Positions 26,088-34,953 of a stretch of 64,000 bases of DNA are shown here, piece after piece. The translations under genes and the position numbers were made by a program. The notes under the pieces were generated by a model that made no database searches, was not told where the DNA came from, and was given only the letters and a program-made list of their open reading frames with translations. Every line of letters begins with the position of its first letter. Positions within the stretch are counted from its first letter, which is position 1. The stretch lies in the NCBI GenBank assembly GCA_035771175.1, contig CM069590.1, forward strand, positions 28,782,821 to 28,846,820, written 5' to 3'. This stretch comes from Paratinospora sagittata (Eukaryota > Streptophyta > Magnoliopsida > Ranunculales > Menispermaceae).

Positions 26088-26308
26088 AAGGGATTTCGCC
26101 CTCGAAATCAAGTCAAGTAGTGATGGGGGTTGGCGGTTTGAGAAGTAGCCGCAGGCTGTGAATGAGGCCACTGCATGTGTGTAATACTCTATCCATTGAT
26201 ATTATTGTCAGACATCTGGTAGTTCTTGAAGTGAAACAATGTATTAAGATAGGTGTAAACAATGTTTCATCCTGATATTGATAAAGGAAAATAATACAAC
26301 GTATCACT
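26088..26308 (-). other. 3' untranslated region of the retrotransposon
   Basis: About 220 bp between the integrase stop and the polypurine tract. A 64-codon open frame here has no recognisable features and is not called. Nothing else is seen. Confidence 0.7.
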
Positions 26309-27583
26309 TCAGCAGTTGGTGCTAGAAAACAATTCAGGGTATTTTTGTTTAATTGTTGATTCTAGTTCCCATGTTGCTTCCTCTACGCCGTGGTGATCCC
26401 AGAGCACTTTCACAAGTGGTATGCTACGGCGCCGTAGTTCTTGAGTTTTTCTATCTAAAATCTGGATTGCTGTCTCCTGATACGTATTTCCTTCCTCAAC
26501 TCGAACCTCGACTAAAGGGATGATATGCGAAGGATCAGGACGATACTTGCGAAGCATAGATACGTGAAAAACGTCATGAACCTTAGGCATGGATGATGGA
26601 AGGGACAGACGATAAGCAAGTTTGCCAATACGTTCAATGATCGGAAATGGACCGATATATCGCGGGGAGAGCTTGCCTTTGATCCCAAAGCGTTTGACAC
26701 CTCTTGTGGGCTGGACTTTCAGAAAAACAAAGTCCCCCTTATCAAATTCTAGAGGTTGTCGCCGCTTGTCAGCATAGCTCTTCTGTCGACTTTGTGCAAC
26801 ACGAAGCCGTTCCTTTACGAGTGTGATCTTTTCAGAAGTCTCTTGTACTAGTTCAGGGCCTAACTGCGGTCGATCTGCCATATCTAACCAGCATATCGGA
26901 GATCTGCAAGGCCGACCATAGAGAGCCTCGTATGGTGCCATGCCGATACTAGTTTGGTAGCTGTTGTTGTATGCAAACTCAGCTAGATGCAAATACTTTG
27001 CCCATCCGTCATGAAAGTCCAAAATGCAGCATCGTAACATGTCTTCTAAGATTTGGATAAGCCGCTCTGACTGCCCATCAGTCTGAGGGTGGAAGGCTGT
27101 GCTCATAGTGATCTTAGAACCCATTCTATGTTGGAAACTTTGCCAAAAGTTGGATGTGAATCGAGGGTCTCGATCAGAGACGATCGTGAGTGGTATTCCA
27201 TGGAGGCGTACGATCTCTCTTTCATAGAGTTCGGCAAGTTTGGCGGGATTATCCGTGAACTTTATTGGCAAGAAGTGTGCCGACTTTGTAAGTCGGTCAA
27301 TGATAACCCAGATAGCATCTTGTCCTTTATTATTTCGAGGTAAGGCTGTAACAAAATCCATTGCGATGTTCTCCCATTTCCATTCCCCAATAGATAACGG
27401 TTGGAGAAGGCCAGAGGGAAGTCTTCGTTCTGCCTTAACTTGCTGGCAAACAAGACATCGAGCAACGAAGTCTGCAATGGCCGTCTTCATTCCAGAAAAC
27501 CAGAATTGTCGCTTGACATCCTGGTACATCTTGTCACCCCCAGGATGCATAGCGTATCTCGAACAGTGCATCTCAGTAAGCAC
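26309..27583 (-). CDS. pol: Integrase with C-terminal chromodomain
   Basis: Residue numbers count from M1 at 27583; homology extends upstream to about 27622, where the frameshift separates it from RT-RNase H. The zinc-binding HHCC motif is H6, H13, C43, C46. The catalytic D76, D137 and E173 give the D,D-35-E spacing ([25 protein letters not shown]). A GPF module lies at 311-313, followed by [13 protein letters not shown]. The chromodomain is at about 373-419 (ILDRKTQEL ... VKVLWDHHG ... EATWE). Integrase joins cDNA to host DNA; chromodomains of this group are thought to steer integration to heterochromatin marked by H3K9 methylation. That fits the location inside a satellite array. All catalytic residues are present, so integrase could be functional if expressed. 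Confidence 0.94.
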   Translation of the reverse strand: MLTEMHCSRYAMHPGGDKMYQDVKRQFWFSGMKTAIADFVARCLVCQQVKAERRLPSGLLQPLSIGEWKWENIAMDFVTALPRNNKGQDAIWVIIDRLTKSAHFLPIKFTDNPAKLAELYEREIVRLHGIPLTIVSDRDPRFTSNFWQSFQHRMGSKITMSTAFHPQTDGQSERLIQILEDMLRCCILDFHDGWAKYLHLAEFAYNNSYQTSIGMAPYEALYGRPCRSPICWLDMADRPQLGPELVQETSEKITLVKERLRVAQSRQKSYADKRRQPLEFDKGDFVFLKVQPTRGVKRFGIKGKLSPRYIGPFPIIERIGKLAYRLSLPSSMPKVHDVFHVSMLRKYRPDPSHIIPLVEVRVEEGNTYQETAIQILDRKTQELRRRSIPLVKVLWDHHGVEEATWELESTIKQKYPELFSSTNC

Positions 27584-29276
27584 GTCTTTCCGAACCTCGG
27601 GATCGTTCGGAAGACAAAGACGTTTTTTTATAGAAAACGGCTCCGTCGTCAGAGACTGACCAATGAGGAAGGTCGTGCCCGCTGAGTAGAAGTTCTCGTT
27701 TCTCCATTAACATAGGGTCATTGGCTTGAGTAGCTGAAATCTTGCGAACAAGGTCAGAGGTAGCTGATAATTGAGAGAGTCGTGGTCTTGGTCCCTCTAT
27801 GTTCAGTTGTAGGTTAAAGTTCTCCAATTCTGTAGCCAACTTTCCCATTTCATAGTTAAGAGTGCAAGCAACATAAGATTTTCTACTCAGGGCATCAACC
27901 ACAACATTGGCCTTTCCGGGATGGTACTGGAGTTGAAAGTCATAATCTTTCAAGAATTCCAACCATCGTCGTTGGCGGAGGTTAAGGTCTCGCTGAGTGT
28001 ATATGTACTTAAGACTCTTGTGATCCGAGAAGACCTCAAAGCGTTCACCGTATAGGTAATGACGCCATAACTTTAGTGCAAATACGACAGCGGCAAGTTC
28101 CAAGTCATGCGTTGGGTAATTACCCTCATGAATCTTCAGTTGTCTGGACGCATATGCAACCACTTGGCCTTCTTGCATTAGCACGGCACCTAAGCCTTGG
28201 AGAGAGGCGTCGGTGTATAATGAAAATCCAATTGCATTTCGTGGAGTGATAAGTACAGGTGCTGTCGTGAGGCGTTTTTTCAATTCCTGAAATGATGCTT
28301 CACAGGCGGAATTCCAGATAAAGCGCACGTCTTTTCGAGTGAGTTTGGTCATAGGTTCAGCAATCTTGGAGAAATCCTTGATGAAGCGTCTGTAATAGCC
28401 AGCCAAACCAAGAAAACTCCTAATCTGAGTAACAGTGGTAGGCTGCTTCCAGTTTAAGACGGCTTCAACCTTAGAAGGATCGACCTCAATGCCATTGCCT
28501 GAAACCACATGGCCGAGGAATTGAACTCTCTGCGCCCAAAATTCGCACTTACTCAACTTGGCATACAGTTGGTGTCTTTGTAAGGTCTGGAGGACGATCT
28601 TCAAATGTAGTTTATGGTCGTCTTCGGTTGAGGAATAGATCAAGATGTCGTCCACAAAAACCACCACAAATCGGTCTAAGTATAACCTGAATATGCGATT
28701 CATCAAATCCATGAATGCTGCAGGGGCGTTTGTTAGACCAAACGGCATAACTAAGAATTCGTAATGACCGTACCGAGTTCTGAACGCCGTCTTGGTGATG
28801 TCCGATTCTCGGATCCGGAGTTGGTGATAACCGGACCGTAAATCAATCTTAGAGAAGTATTTGGCATCTCTAAGTTGGTCGAATAAGTCATCGATCCTGG
28901 GCAACGGATATCTGTTCTTGATGGTGACGTTATTCAACTTGCGATAATCGATGCAAAGTCGTAACGAACCATCCTTTTTGCGAACAAACAGAACTGGAGC
29001 GCCCCAGGGTGAAGAACTCTTTCGGATGAAGCCATTACTCTCTAATTCCTTAAGTTGTTTGTCTAATTCGACCAGTTCAACATTTGACATTCTGTATGGT
29101 GGAATTGAGATAGGTCCTGTCCCAGGTATGAGGTTGATCTCAAAATCGAATTCCCTAACTGGAGGTAGACCAGGAAGGTCATTAAGAAAAACTGTTGGGA
29201 ATTCAGATGCGACTGGAACATCGCGTACTTCAGGAGGGTACAGAGCTGGTGATTCATTGTCGTTACCAAGAGACAA
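27573..29276 (-). CDS. pol: Reverse transcriptase and RNase H of Ty3/gypsy Pol
   Basis: A 567-aa open frame; the M at 29276 is simply the first ATG after the TAA at 29313-29315, and the frame is open between them. Reverse transcriptase spans about 60-255, with [10 protein letters not shown] (D145), MPFGLTNAP and the catalytic FVDD (207-210). The connection follows ([23 protein letters not shown]). RNase H spans about 348-465, with acidic residues D356 (LYTDAS), E393 (DLELAA), D418 (FSDHKSL) and D461 (VVDALSR). These make cDNA from the element RNA. The last ~12 residues (after FYKK) are out of frame: an A7 run at plus-strand 27623-27629 has one base too many compared with the frame that continues into integrase. 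RT and RNase H themselves look intact. Confidence 0.93.
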   Translation of the reverse strand: MSLGNDNESPALYPPEVRDVPVASEFPTVFLNDLPGLPPVREFDFEINLIPGTGPISIPPYRMSNVELVELDKQLKELESNGFIRKSSSPWGAPVLFVRKKDGSLRLCIDYRKLNNVTIKNRYPLPRIDDLFDQLRDAKYFSKIDLRSGYHQLRIRESDITKTAFRTRYGHYEFLVMPFGLTNAPAAFMDLMNRIFRLYLDRFVVVFVDDILIYSSTEDDHKLHLKIVLQTLQRHQLYAKLSKCEFWAQRVQFLGHVVSGNGIEVDPSKVEAVLNWKQPTTVTQIRSFLGLAGYYRRFIKDFSKIAEPMTKLTRKDVRFIWNSACEASFQELKKRLTTAPVLITPRNAIGFSLYTDASLQGLGAVLMQEGQVVAYASRQLKIHEGNYPTHDLELAAVVFALKLWRHYLYGERFEVFSDHKSLKYIYTQRDLNLRQRRWLEFLKDYDFQLQYHPGKANVVVDALSRKSYVACTLNYEMGKLATELENFNLQLNIEGPRPRLSQLSATSDLVRKISATQANDPMLMEKRELLLSGHDLPHWSVSDDGAVFYKKTSLSSERSRGSERRAY

Positions 29277-29622
29277 CGCTCGAAGTTGTGACTTGAGAAG
29301 GGCAACTGTTGTTTATTGTATCCCTTGCTTTGTCCCCTGAATCTTAACAAACTCTCCTGTAGGCAAAGTTAACTGAACTTGCTTGTTCATACAGTCGATC
29401 TTTGCATTCAGTGGTGCCAGCCAGTCCATGCCGAGGATGATGTCGAAGTCTTCAAAATCCAGTACAAAAAAGATCGGCATATATTATCTGGTCAGACATT
29501 CGAAGCTCACATCGAGAGCACTGCAAAGTCACGTCAGTACCCGATCCGAATGGTGATGTGACATGGAGTGTGATGTTTGTGGGTTCAGGATGCAGGCCTA
29601 AATGTCTTACCAATGCTGATGG
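29277..29622 (-). pseudogene. pro: Protease remnant and PR-RT linker, lacking the active site
   Basis: The C-terminal half of a retroviral-type aspartic protease can be read after gag: LVRHLGLHPEP, then SDQIIYADLF, then in the next frame FDIILGMDWL, a segment conserved in Ty3/gypsy proteases. The catalytic D-S/T-G-A motif that should precede LVRHLGL is absent because of the gag-protease deletion. A one-base expansion in an A6 run (plus strand 29466-29471) shifts frame inside the remnant. An in-frame TAA at 29313-29315 separates it from reverse transcriptase. No active protease can be made from this copy. Confidence 0.88.
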
Positions 29623-30544
29623 CTGGGTTGTGATTGTAGTAGGGCTTTTTCCTGTTGCCCTGTTGTGTGCCTTGTTGGGAAAATGTGGCAGGCCGTTTGC
29701 CCTTATTCAGTCGCTGTTCTTGTAAGAGCTTCTCTTGTTCAAAGCTCATGGCCTTGTCAACAACCTCCTTGTAAATCTTGATGTCCAAGATCGATAAGGC
29801 TTGCCGAATGTCATGGCGAAGGCCATTATAAAATTTCTCGGACTTATCTCGTTCCGTTGAGATGGTGGAGAGAGAGTAGACAGATAATTCTTTGAATTTT
29901 CCAGCATATTCTCTGACGGTCATGGTGCCCTGATATAACTTAGCAAATTCCTGGCGCTTCTGCTTTGTCACCGCGCTGGGAAAATATTCATCAATAAACA
30001 TTGACTCAAACTGTTGCCAAGTCATATCTGCTATATTGACCCGTGGGTCTTCTTTCACTGTGAGCCACCATTTGTTTGCTCCACCAACAAGTTGGTAAGT
30101 TGCTAGTGGAATTTTGCGAGTCTCATCGACTCCCATTGCATCAAGAGCCTTCTTTGACTCATCTAGCCACTTTTGCACCTCATCAGGATCAATGGTGCCA
30201 TCGAAAGTAAGAGGTTGTAGTCGCTTGTATTTAGTAATCTGATCGGTTTGAGCTTCCGACCCAAATTTTATAGGTGCTTGTACCGTGGCAACCTGACTGG
30301 CTGCAGTCTCACGAACGGCAGTTTGAACAGTGACCTTCATCGCCTCGATAAATCCAGCGAAGAAGGTTTCAATGCTTGAAGGCATGGCAAAGGGTGCGGG
30401 TGGTGGTGGTATTGCCTGCCCAGATGTAGTGGCAGTGTCGGGTGTGGCCTGTGCTGTTGTCGGAGGCGGCGGTTCCTGAATCTCAGGAGGTGCCTCAACT
30501 GTGGGACGAACAGTACGTGGTCTTCCTCTCTTCCTGGTTTGCAT
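29585..30544 (-). CDS. gag: Gag (capsid) of Ty3/gypsy retrotransposon, C-terminally truncated
   Basis: A 319-aa protein that would form the virus-like particle in the cytoplasm. Residues 4-9 (RKRGRP) resemble an AT-hook, followed by a Pro/Thr-rich segment (15-55). The retrotransposon gag domain covers about 115-225, with WLDESKKAL, the KWW of the capsid core, MTWQQFESMFIDEYFP and the TVREYAGKFKEL segment. A basic Gln-rich tail follows (about 265-305). The expected CCHC zinc knuckle after this tail is absent. From about residue 304 the DNA matches the protease coding sequence in a different frame, so the last ~15 residues are an out-of-frame artefact of a deletion joining gag to protease near 29620-29635. 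RNA packaging should be impaired unless supplied in trans. Confidence 0.9.
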   Translation of the reverse strand: MQTRKRGRPRTVRPTVEAPPEIQEPPPPTTAQATPDTATTSGQAIPPPPAPFAMPSSIETFFAGFIEAMKVTVQTAVRETAASQVATVQAPIKFGSEAQTDQITKYKRLQPLTFDGTIDPDEVQKWLDESKKALDAMGVDETRKIPLATYQLVGGANKWWLTVKEDPRVNIADMTWQQFESMFIDEYFPSAVTKQKRQEFAKLYQGTMTVREYAGKFKELSVYSLSTISTERDKSEKFYNGLRHDIRQALSILDIKIYKEVVDKAMSFEQEKLLQEQRLNKGKRPATFSQQGTQQGNRKKPYYNHNPAISIGKTFRPAS

Positions 30545-31326
30545 TTTCTCACTGGCAAGGAGAAAAGAAAACCAAGATTAAGAAACTGTAGGCAAGTATG
30601 ATGTTATAGTATGCTCAGCAACAATTTCGAGAGTACTGTAATATTAAAATCACCTATTTTTCTAAGTAGAGTGTAAAGTTGTTGTTGAGGAATCAAAGAA
30701 TCTTATATATCTCGTATGTGTGGCCATGGTGTAAAAAAAACAAGGTTAAAATGTTTATATAATAAGTACAAACCTTTGCAAGTATTTAAAAATGATTTTG
30801 TTGTGGTCTTTGTGAACATACATATATGTTTTATTGAAAAGCCATACGAGTCATAAGAAATCTAAGATTTGCCTCGGTAAATATCCTGAGCGAACGTTCT
30901 ATCGCAATCTTATGCATTCATACGCTTACTCTTAGTCTGTTCAATTATTATCCAAGTTCATATGTCCCATACCACATGAAGTCAGTAATAAGGGTGGAAA
31001 CCAAGTTAAGTTGTATGAACACGGTCTCTAAAAACATTGGCTGAATAGAAGTTCACTAATAGTATCGTCCAAATTTACTCGTCCCATACCGTGTAAACTT
31101 AGTGATAATATTAGTAATGCAACTTTCTCCAAATGTTTCTTTTCACACAAGGTCATGGGTTTTCTTACTTCCACATTTTATTTAGTATCATCCAATTTTG
31201 TTGTGTCCCATACCACTCCAAAGTTAGTGATACAAAAGAAAGAATGGTTGTAAGTCGGCCCACCAAAGATAGTCTTAAACAAAACATTTCATTCATATAT
31301 AATAGAAAAATTTACATTGCCAGTAA
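30545..31326 (-). other. Spacer between the extra ORF and gag, with a threefold degenerate repeat
   Basis: No gene is supported. Three degenerate copies of a block about 120 bp apart share ATCCAA-like and GTCCCATACC motifs followed by AGT.AGT.ATA; GTCCCAT starts at 30964, 31081 and about 31205. A small plus-strand open frame across 31133-31336 lacks any family feature and is not called. The spacer could hold splice sites for a subgenomic gag mRNA, but none can be assigned with confidence. Confidence 0.6.
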
Positions 31327-31530
31327 TCAATTTTGACGTTCTTGCGTACCACCATTTCTTCGAGATCTACTGTTATGTACAGAATGACGACTAACAGAAG
31401 GTTGAGAGTTTGCGCGCTCTGCGTTGGAGTTTTGCAAACGAGTTAATACATGATTGTGGCTCGCTTTCAGTGCAGCAATATTGGATGCCATTTCATCTAA
31501 CCGTTCAAGTAGGTTAGTCGGTTGTCCCAT
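31327..31530 (-). CDS. Short coiled-coil ORF overlapping the end of the extra ORF
   Basis: A 67-aa frame whose ATG lies 17 nt before the end of the 481-aa ORF, in another frame. Residues about 7-35 (NLLERLDEM ... VLTRLQ) have leucine/isoleucine spacing typical of a short coiled coil, followed by a Ser/Arg/Asn-rich tail. It is either a separate small protein translated by termination-reinitiation, or the original C-terminus of the upstream ORF displaced by a one-base indel. The second is more likely, since proteins of this type often end in a coiled coil, but I cannot prove it. Confidence 0.45.
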   Translation of the reverse strand: MGQPTNLLERLDEMASNIAALKASHNHVLTRLQNSNAERANSQPSVSRHSVHNSRSRRNGGTQERQN

Positions 31531-32959
31531 TGGTGGTTGATGGGTTGGTTGTCTCGTAGGTTATATAATAGGCCATAGGCATTGGAGGAAAGTATTGGTT
31601 GTATGGGTGATTCATAGGTGGAACGTAGTTGTATTGATTGTGCGGAGATCCCCTAACCGGAACCCCTTGGATAATTTGGTTTGTTTGAGATGAAAAAGTT
31701 GGGAACAATGGGCTCATTGGAATGTTGGGTCCTCCAAGATTTGGTGAGGCCCAGTACTGTTGTTGTTGGTTTACAGCAACTTGTGGAACGGGCTGATACT
31801 GTACCGCAGAAGGTGGAACTCTTTGGTACGAAGTGTTGCCTTGAGTTTGTACGTTCCAAGTTGGTGGATTTGCTTGTGGACCTTGTCTATCATGACTTTG
31901 TAGTGGCGAATTTAGTGTGGCATATAATTCTTCGTCAGTAAGTGGTGGATCAATTGGATCAGTATTCAGGGCTGGGTTTGATGTAGGATTGGGATTTGAA
32001 TCATTATTTGGGCCATCTCTGACAGGCATCTTGCGTCGACATTTGCGAAGGCAACGCCCGTGCTTGTCCCTCATTCTTTCGGCAATTCTGTTTGTCGTGC
32101 CGAATACCTCTTCGCCAGTTACCCCTCCACTTGTGCCATAGGTCTTGAAGATAGAGGATGTTGTAACTGGTTCAGTGATCAGCTTTGACGTTCCATCGAA
32201 AGTGTCAACGTTGGCCTCGTGAAGTATCCTCATAATCAAGATTCCGTAGCCGAGGAATTCCTTCTTTAAAGGGTTGTGAATCACTCTCAACATTTGTTGG
32301 ATGATGATGTGTGGTAGAGAGACTTTTATGTTCTTCTCTATACAATACAGCACAAGGAGTTGGGCCCTTGACATAGTGCCCCTAGTGCCCCTTTCTGGCA
32401 AGATGTTGCCGTATACAATCTTTCCGAGGCCGACAAGAGATGGCTTAAGATGATTGTTTGGAAGGTTGGTGTATGTTGATTGAGTGTATGGCTCTTTGGC
32501 GAGGGAATTGAACAGTTGTGCATTAGATTCTGCGATCGCTGCAACTGTCTGGGGGTCATGTGGATCAATAATCAGTTCCTCAATCGGAATCTCCAAAAGG
32601 CGAGCAATAATCGCGATATTGATAGGAATTGTCGTTCCCATGATTGTTGTCTCTAAGTGAGGGCTGATCGTCTCTCCGTGAAGTCCCACGTAATTCATGG
32701 CTTCATAGAAGGATCTAACCAAGTTGTAAGAGACTTGACCCTCGACTTTGGTTATATTTAACCAATCCAGTGTTGCGAGTTTGTCATGAAGGATCGGACG
32801 GAGGCGGAGATCGCTATTGTCGATGCTCCTCATGGTCACAATCTCTCTTTTGGACAATTCCGTTAGTCTAGTGGGAATTGGTTCCCTACTAGTAGAAGTT
32901 GTTCCCTCCCTTGAGGTCATTCTTTTGCTGAAAGGAAAATAAATTTGTGTGAAAGACAC
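31514..32959 (-). CDS. Extra ORF upstream of gag, putative plant transposon-protein domain
   Basis: A 481-aa open frame between the 5' LTR and gag, in the same direction as gag and pol. Residues about 60-285 look like the plant-specific domain annotated as putative plant transposon protein (Transposase_32 type). Recognisable parts are a helical segment around VRSFYEAMNY (81-90), an isoleucine-rich stretch around 111-131 and a GYGILIMRIL segment (237-246). I recognise this by pattern and could not search it. Residues 299-310 are basic and cysteine-containing (KHGRCLRKCRRK), possibly a nuclear signal. From 312 to the end it is rich in Pro, Asn and Gln and looks disordered. No catalytic triad is evident. 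Translation may start at M1 or M14 (32920); the second is followed by a more typical polar N-terminus. Chromoviruses usually lack an ORF here; Tat/Ogre elements have one. It could be a captured host sequence. How gag behind it is translated is unclear. Confidence 0.72.
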   Translation of the reverse strand: MSFTQIYFPFSKRMTSREGTTSTSREPIPTRLTELSKREIVTMRSIDNSDLRLRPILHDKLATLDWLNITKVEGQVSYNLVRSFYEAMNYVGLHGETISPHLETTIMGTTIPINIAIIARLLEIPIEELIIDPHDPQTVAAIAESNAQLFNSLAKEPYTQSTYTNLPNNHLKPSLVGLGKIVYGNILPERGTRGTMSRAQLLVLYCIEKNIKVSLPHIIIQQMLRVIHNPLKKEFLGYGILIMRILHEANVDTFDGTSKLITEPVTTSSIFKTYGTSGGVTGEEVFGTTNRIAERMRDKHGRCLRKCRRKMPVRDGPNNDSNPNPTSNPALNTDPIDPPLTDEELYATLNSPLQSHDRQGPQANPPTWNVQTQGNTSYQRVPPSAVQYQPVPQVAVNQQQQYWASPNLGGPNIPMSPLFPTFSSQTNQIIQGVPVRGSPHNQYNYVPPMNHPYNQYFPPMPMAYYITYETTNPSTTNGTTD

Positions 32960-33143
32960 AAAATATATTCCTAATATTTTTAAGAGTTATGCCTTGTCTT
33001 CTAGACATTATTTTCGAGTTTTCTGTTGATGTTTATGCCATCATGAAATTTTCTTCATTAGTGATTTGATGCATATATGTCGTATTCACCTATGAATGTA
33101 TAGACATATCTCATCATAATTATATATATAGTTTTCATAAAGC

Positions 33144-33182
<39 letters not shown>

Positions 33183-33276
33183 AAATTTAGACTATATAAA
33201 AATCATATATAGTTATTTTTAATCTTAACTATATATAGAAGTCATATATATATATTTCTATATATAGTTTTAGATA

Positions 33277-33311
<35 letters not shown>

Positions 33312-33583
33312 CGAATAAATAATTTTCGAAAAATAATTTTTTTTTTTTTTTTTTTTTTTCGAATAAATAATTTTCGAAAAATTTATTTATTTATTTATTT
33401 TTTTATTTTTTTTTTAAATTTTTTTTTTTTTATACGTACCTCATATACTCTAATGTATATAGATACATATATTCAATAATAACTACACATATAGTTTCTA
33501 ATAAATTATGACTATATGTATATTTAAATCAATTATAGTTTCTTTCCCTAATTTGGTGGACTTGGGTGGGCCGTGGACCGTAC
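32960..33583 (-). other. 5' leader of the retrotransposon, AT-rich low complexity
   Basis: No gene is seen between the primer-binding site and the first ORF. It holds a (TA)n run at about 33147-33179, a T29 run at 33283-33311, a T23 run at 33337-33359, and TTTA/T-rich sequence at about 33385-33432. A segment CGAATAAATAATTTTCGAAAAA occurs twice (from 33312 and from 33360), each copy preceded by a T run, so a unit of about 48 bp was duplicated. The leader RNA would be A-rich. Confidence 0.8.
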
Positions 33584-33595
33584 GCTCTGATACCA
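33584..33595 (-). promoter_or_regulatory. Primer-binding site for initiator tRNA-Met
   Basis: The minus strand reads TGGTATCAGAGC, the standard complement to the 3' end of plant tRNA-iMet. It is 5 bp (33596-33600) from the LTR end. It primes minus-strand cDNA synthesis and fixes element orientation and the 5' LTR boundary. Confidence 0.93.
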
Positions 33596-34629
33596 TTAAA
33601 TGTCACACCCCGCCCGGACGCGCCTAAACCGGCGGTACACTCTCGGACGGGGCGTGCATTTGGAACAATCATAATGGTAATAACAGAGTGCGCAGCGAAA
33701 ATACAGTACACAGTACAAATCTGATTTCATATAATTCAGAATACTTTTGTACATAAAATGGTCAAGGGAACATACTCCCAAAATCCCAATGATTCATACA
33801 AAGGGTACAAAATGTGGGCCCCATAACCTGCACCCAGTCCACCCTAATTTCCTGTGAAAGATTTGATAATATTGGAGTGAGCTTAACGCGCTCAGTGGGT
33901 AAATAGTGCATGAGTATAACAATTAATAAAGCCTACTTCAATATCAAATATCTTAAATTACACATGTGAGCATCATAATCAATCAATATGAATGTATGCA
34001 TGACACCGTCACGTATTAATGGTTTGATGAGCGTACATCGCCTGAATTCATGTACAGGAACGATGCTCTGAATTCACGTACTGATGTCCCTCCCCGGGTG
34101 TAGCCGGGTTCTCATGTACGTCCTTCTCCAGAGAAATATAATGAATAGTGAGCAATGCTTCTAACTATTCTATGAGTCATAAACCATATACGTCCCTAGG
34201 TGGTGATATGTATGATGCCAATGCATGAACTAGTCTAGTCTACTGATCTGGTCTTTTCTTGACATTTAGACTGACTTTGGCAACGTCTAGTGATCCTTAT
34301 CAGGGTCGGTATCACGACGTGCAAGGTTAAGCCATTATATGACATAATGCAGTGTAAATGAATAGTAGACATAATAATAATTGAATGTAAACTTTAATAA
34401 AAGTTATGAAACACGCAAACCTATGTTTCGTTCCCCACCTTCAGATCTGGTGCTTTTCTCCGGACGGAACTTCGTTGCACCGCTTTCAGATCTGGCGCTC
34501 TCCTCCGGACAGAAATTTGTTGCACCGCACTGGGAGTCTCAAAGACTAAAAACTTAGAATGCGTAGAAAGGAGAAGAAAAATCACAAGAGAAGGTGATTT
34601 GGTGTGAGAAATGAGAAATGAGGAGGTTT

Positions 34630-34640
34630 CTTATATAGAG
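34630..34640 (-). promoter_or_regulatory. TATA box of the 5' LTR
   Basis: The minus strand reads CTCTATATAAG. It lies just downstream of the minisatellite and upstream of a pyrimidine-rich leader. Transcription of the element would start near 34600, by normal TATA spacing. The position is inferred; no start-site data exist here. Confidence 0.75.
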
Positions 34641-34647
34641 ATTTTGT

Positions 34648-34889
34648 GCGCCTGAACGTTCTGGCAGGCGTCTGAACGTTCTGGCAGGCGCCTGAACGTT
34701 CTGGCATGGCGCCTGAACGTTCTGGCATGGCGCCTGAACGTTCTGGCAGGCGCCTGAACGTTCTGGCAGGCGCCTGAACGTTCTGGCATGGCTCCTGAAC
34801 GTTCTGGCAGGCGTCAGAACGTTCTGGCATGCCGCCTGAACGTTCTGGCAGGCGCCTGATCGTTCTGGCAGGCGCCTGAACGTTCGGGC
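34648..34889. repeat. LTR minisatellite, 20/21-bp unit, 12 units, heat-shock-element-like
   Basis: The unit reads GCGCCTGAACGTTCTGGCAG, with a 21-bp form where GCATGGC or GCATGCC replaces GCAGGC. I count 12 units: 11 perfect GAACGTTC palindromes and one GATCGTTC, from 34654 to 34885. The palindrome fits the heat-shock-factor dyad nGAAnnTTCn. The array ends about 14 bp from the TATA box, in the promoter position of U3. It has no stop codons in several frames, which makes spurious ORFs. Confidence 0.93.
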
Positions 34890-34919
34890 GTTGCCCAAAT
34901 AGTAAAAATTTCAAATAGT

Positions 34920-34953
<34 letters not shown>

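Noticed and set aside
27089..27685. Plus-strand open frames of 84-139 codons opposite integrase and RT
   Set aside because: They are shadows of pol on the other strand, with no recognisable domain.
31681..32141. Plus-strand open frames opposite the extra ORF
   Set aside because: Antisense shadows of the Pro/Asn/Gln-rich region, with no independent support.
33283..33432. Long T runs as poly(A) tails of LINE or SINE insertions
   Set aside because: No target duplications or retroposon bodies beside them; they lie in a low-complexity leader and look like slippage. The T runs near LTR ends occur in both LTRs.
33529..33781. 60- and 61-codon frames across the primer-binding site and LTR end
   Set aside because: They overlap the primer-binding site and LTR terminus, are short and have no features.
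34648..34889. Resemblance of the 20-bp repeats to a CRISPR array
   Set aside because: Units are contiguous with no unique spacers, and the context is a plant LTR.
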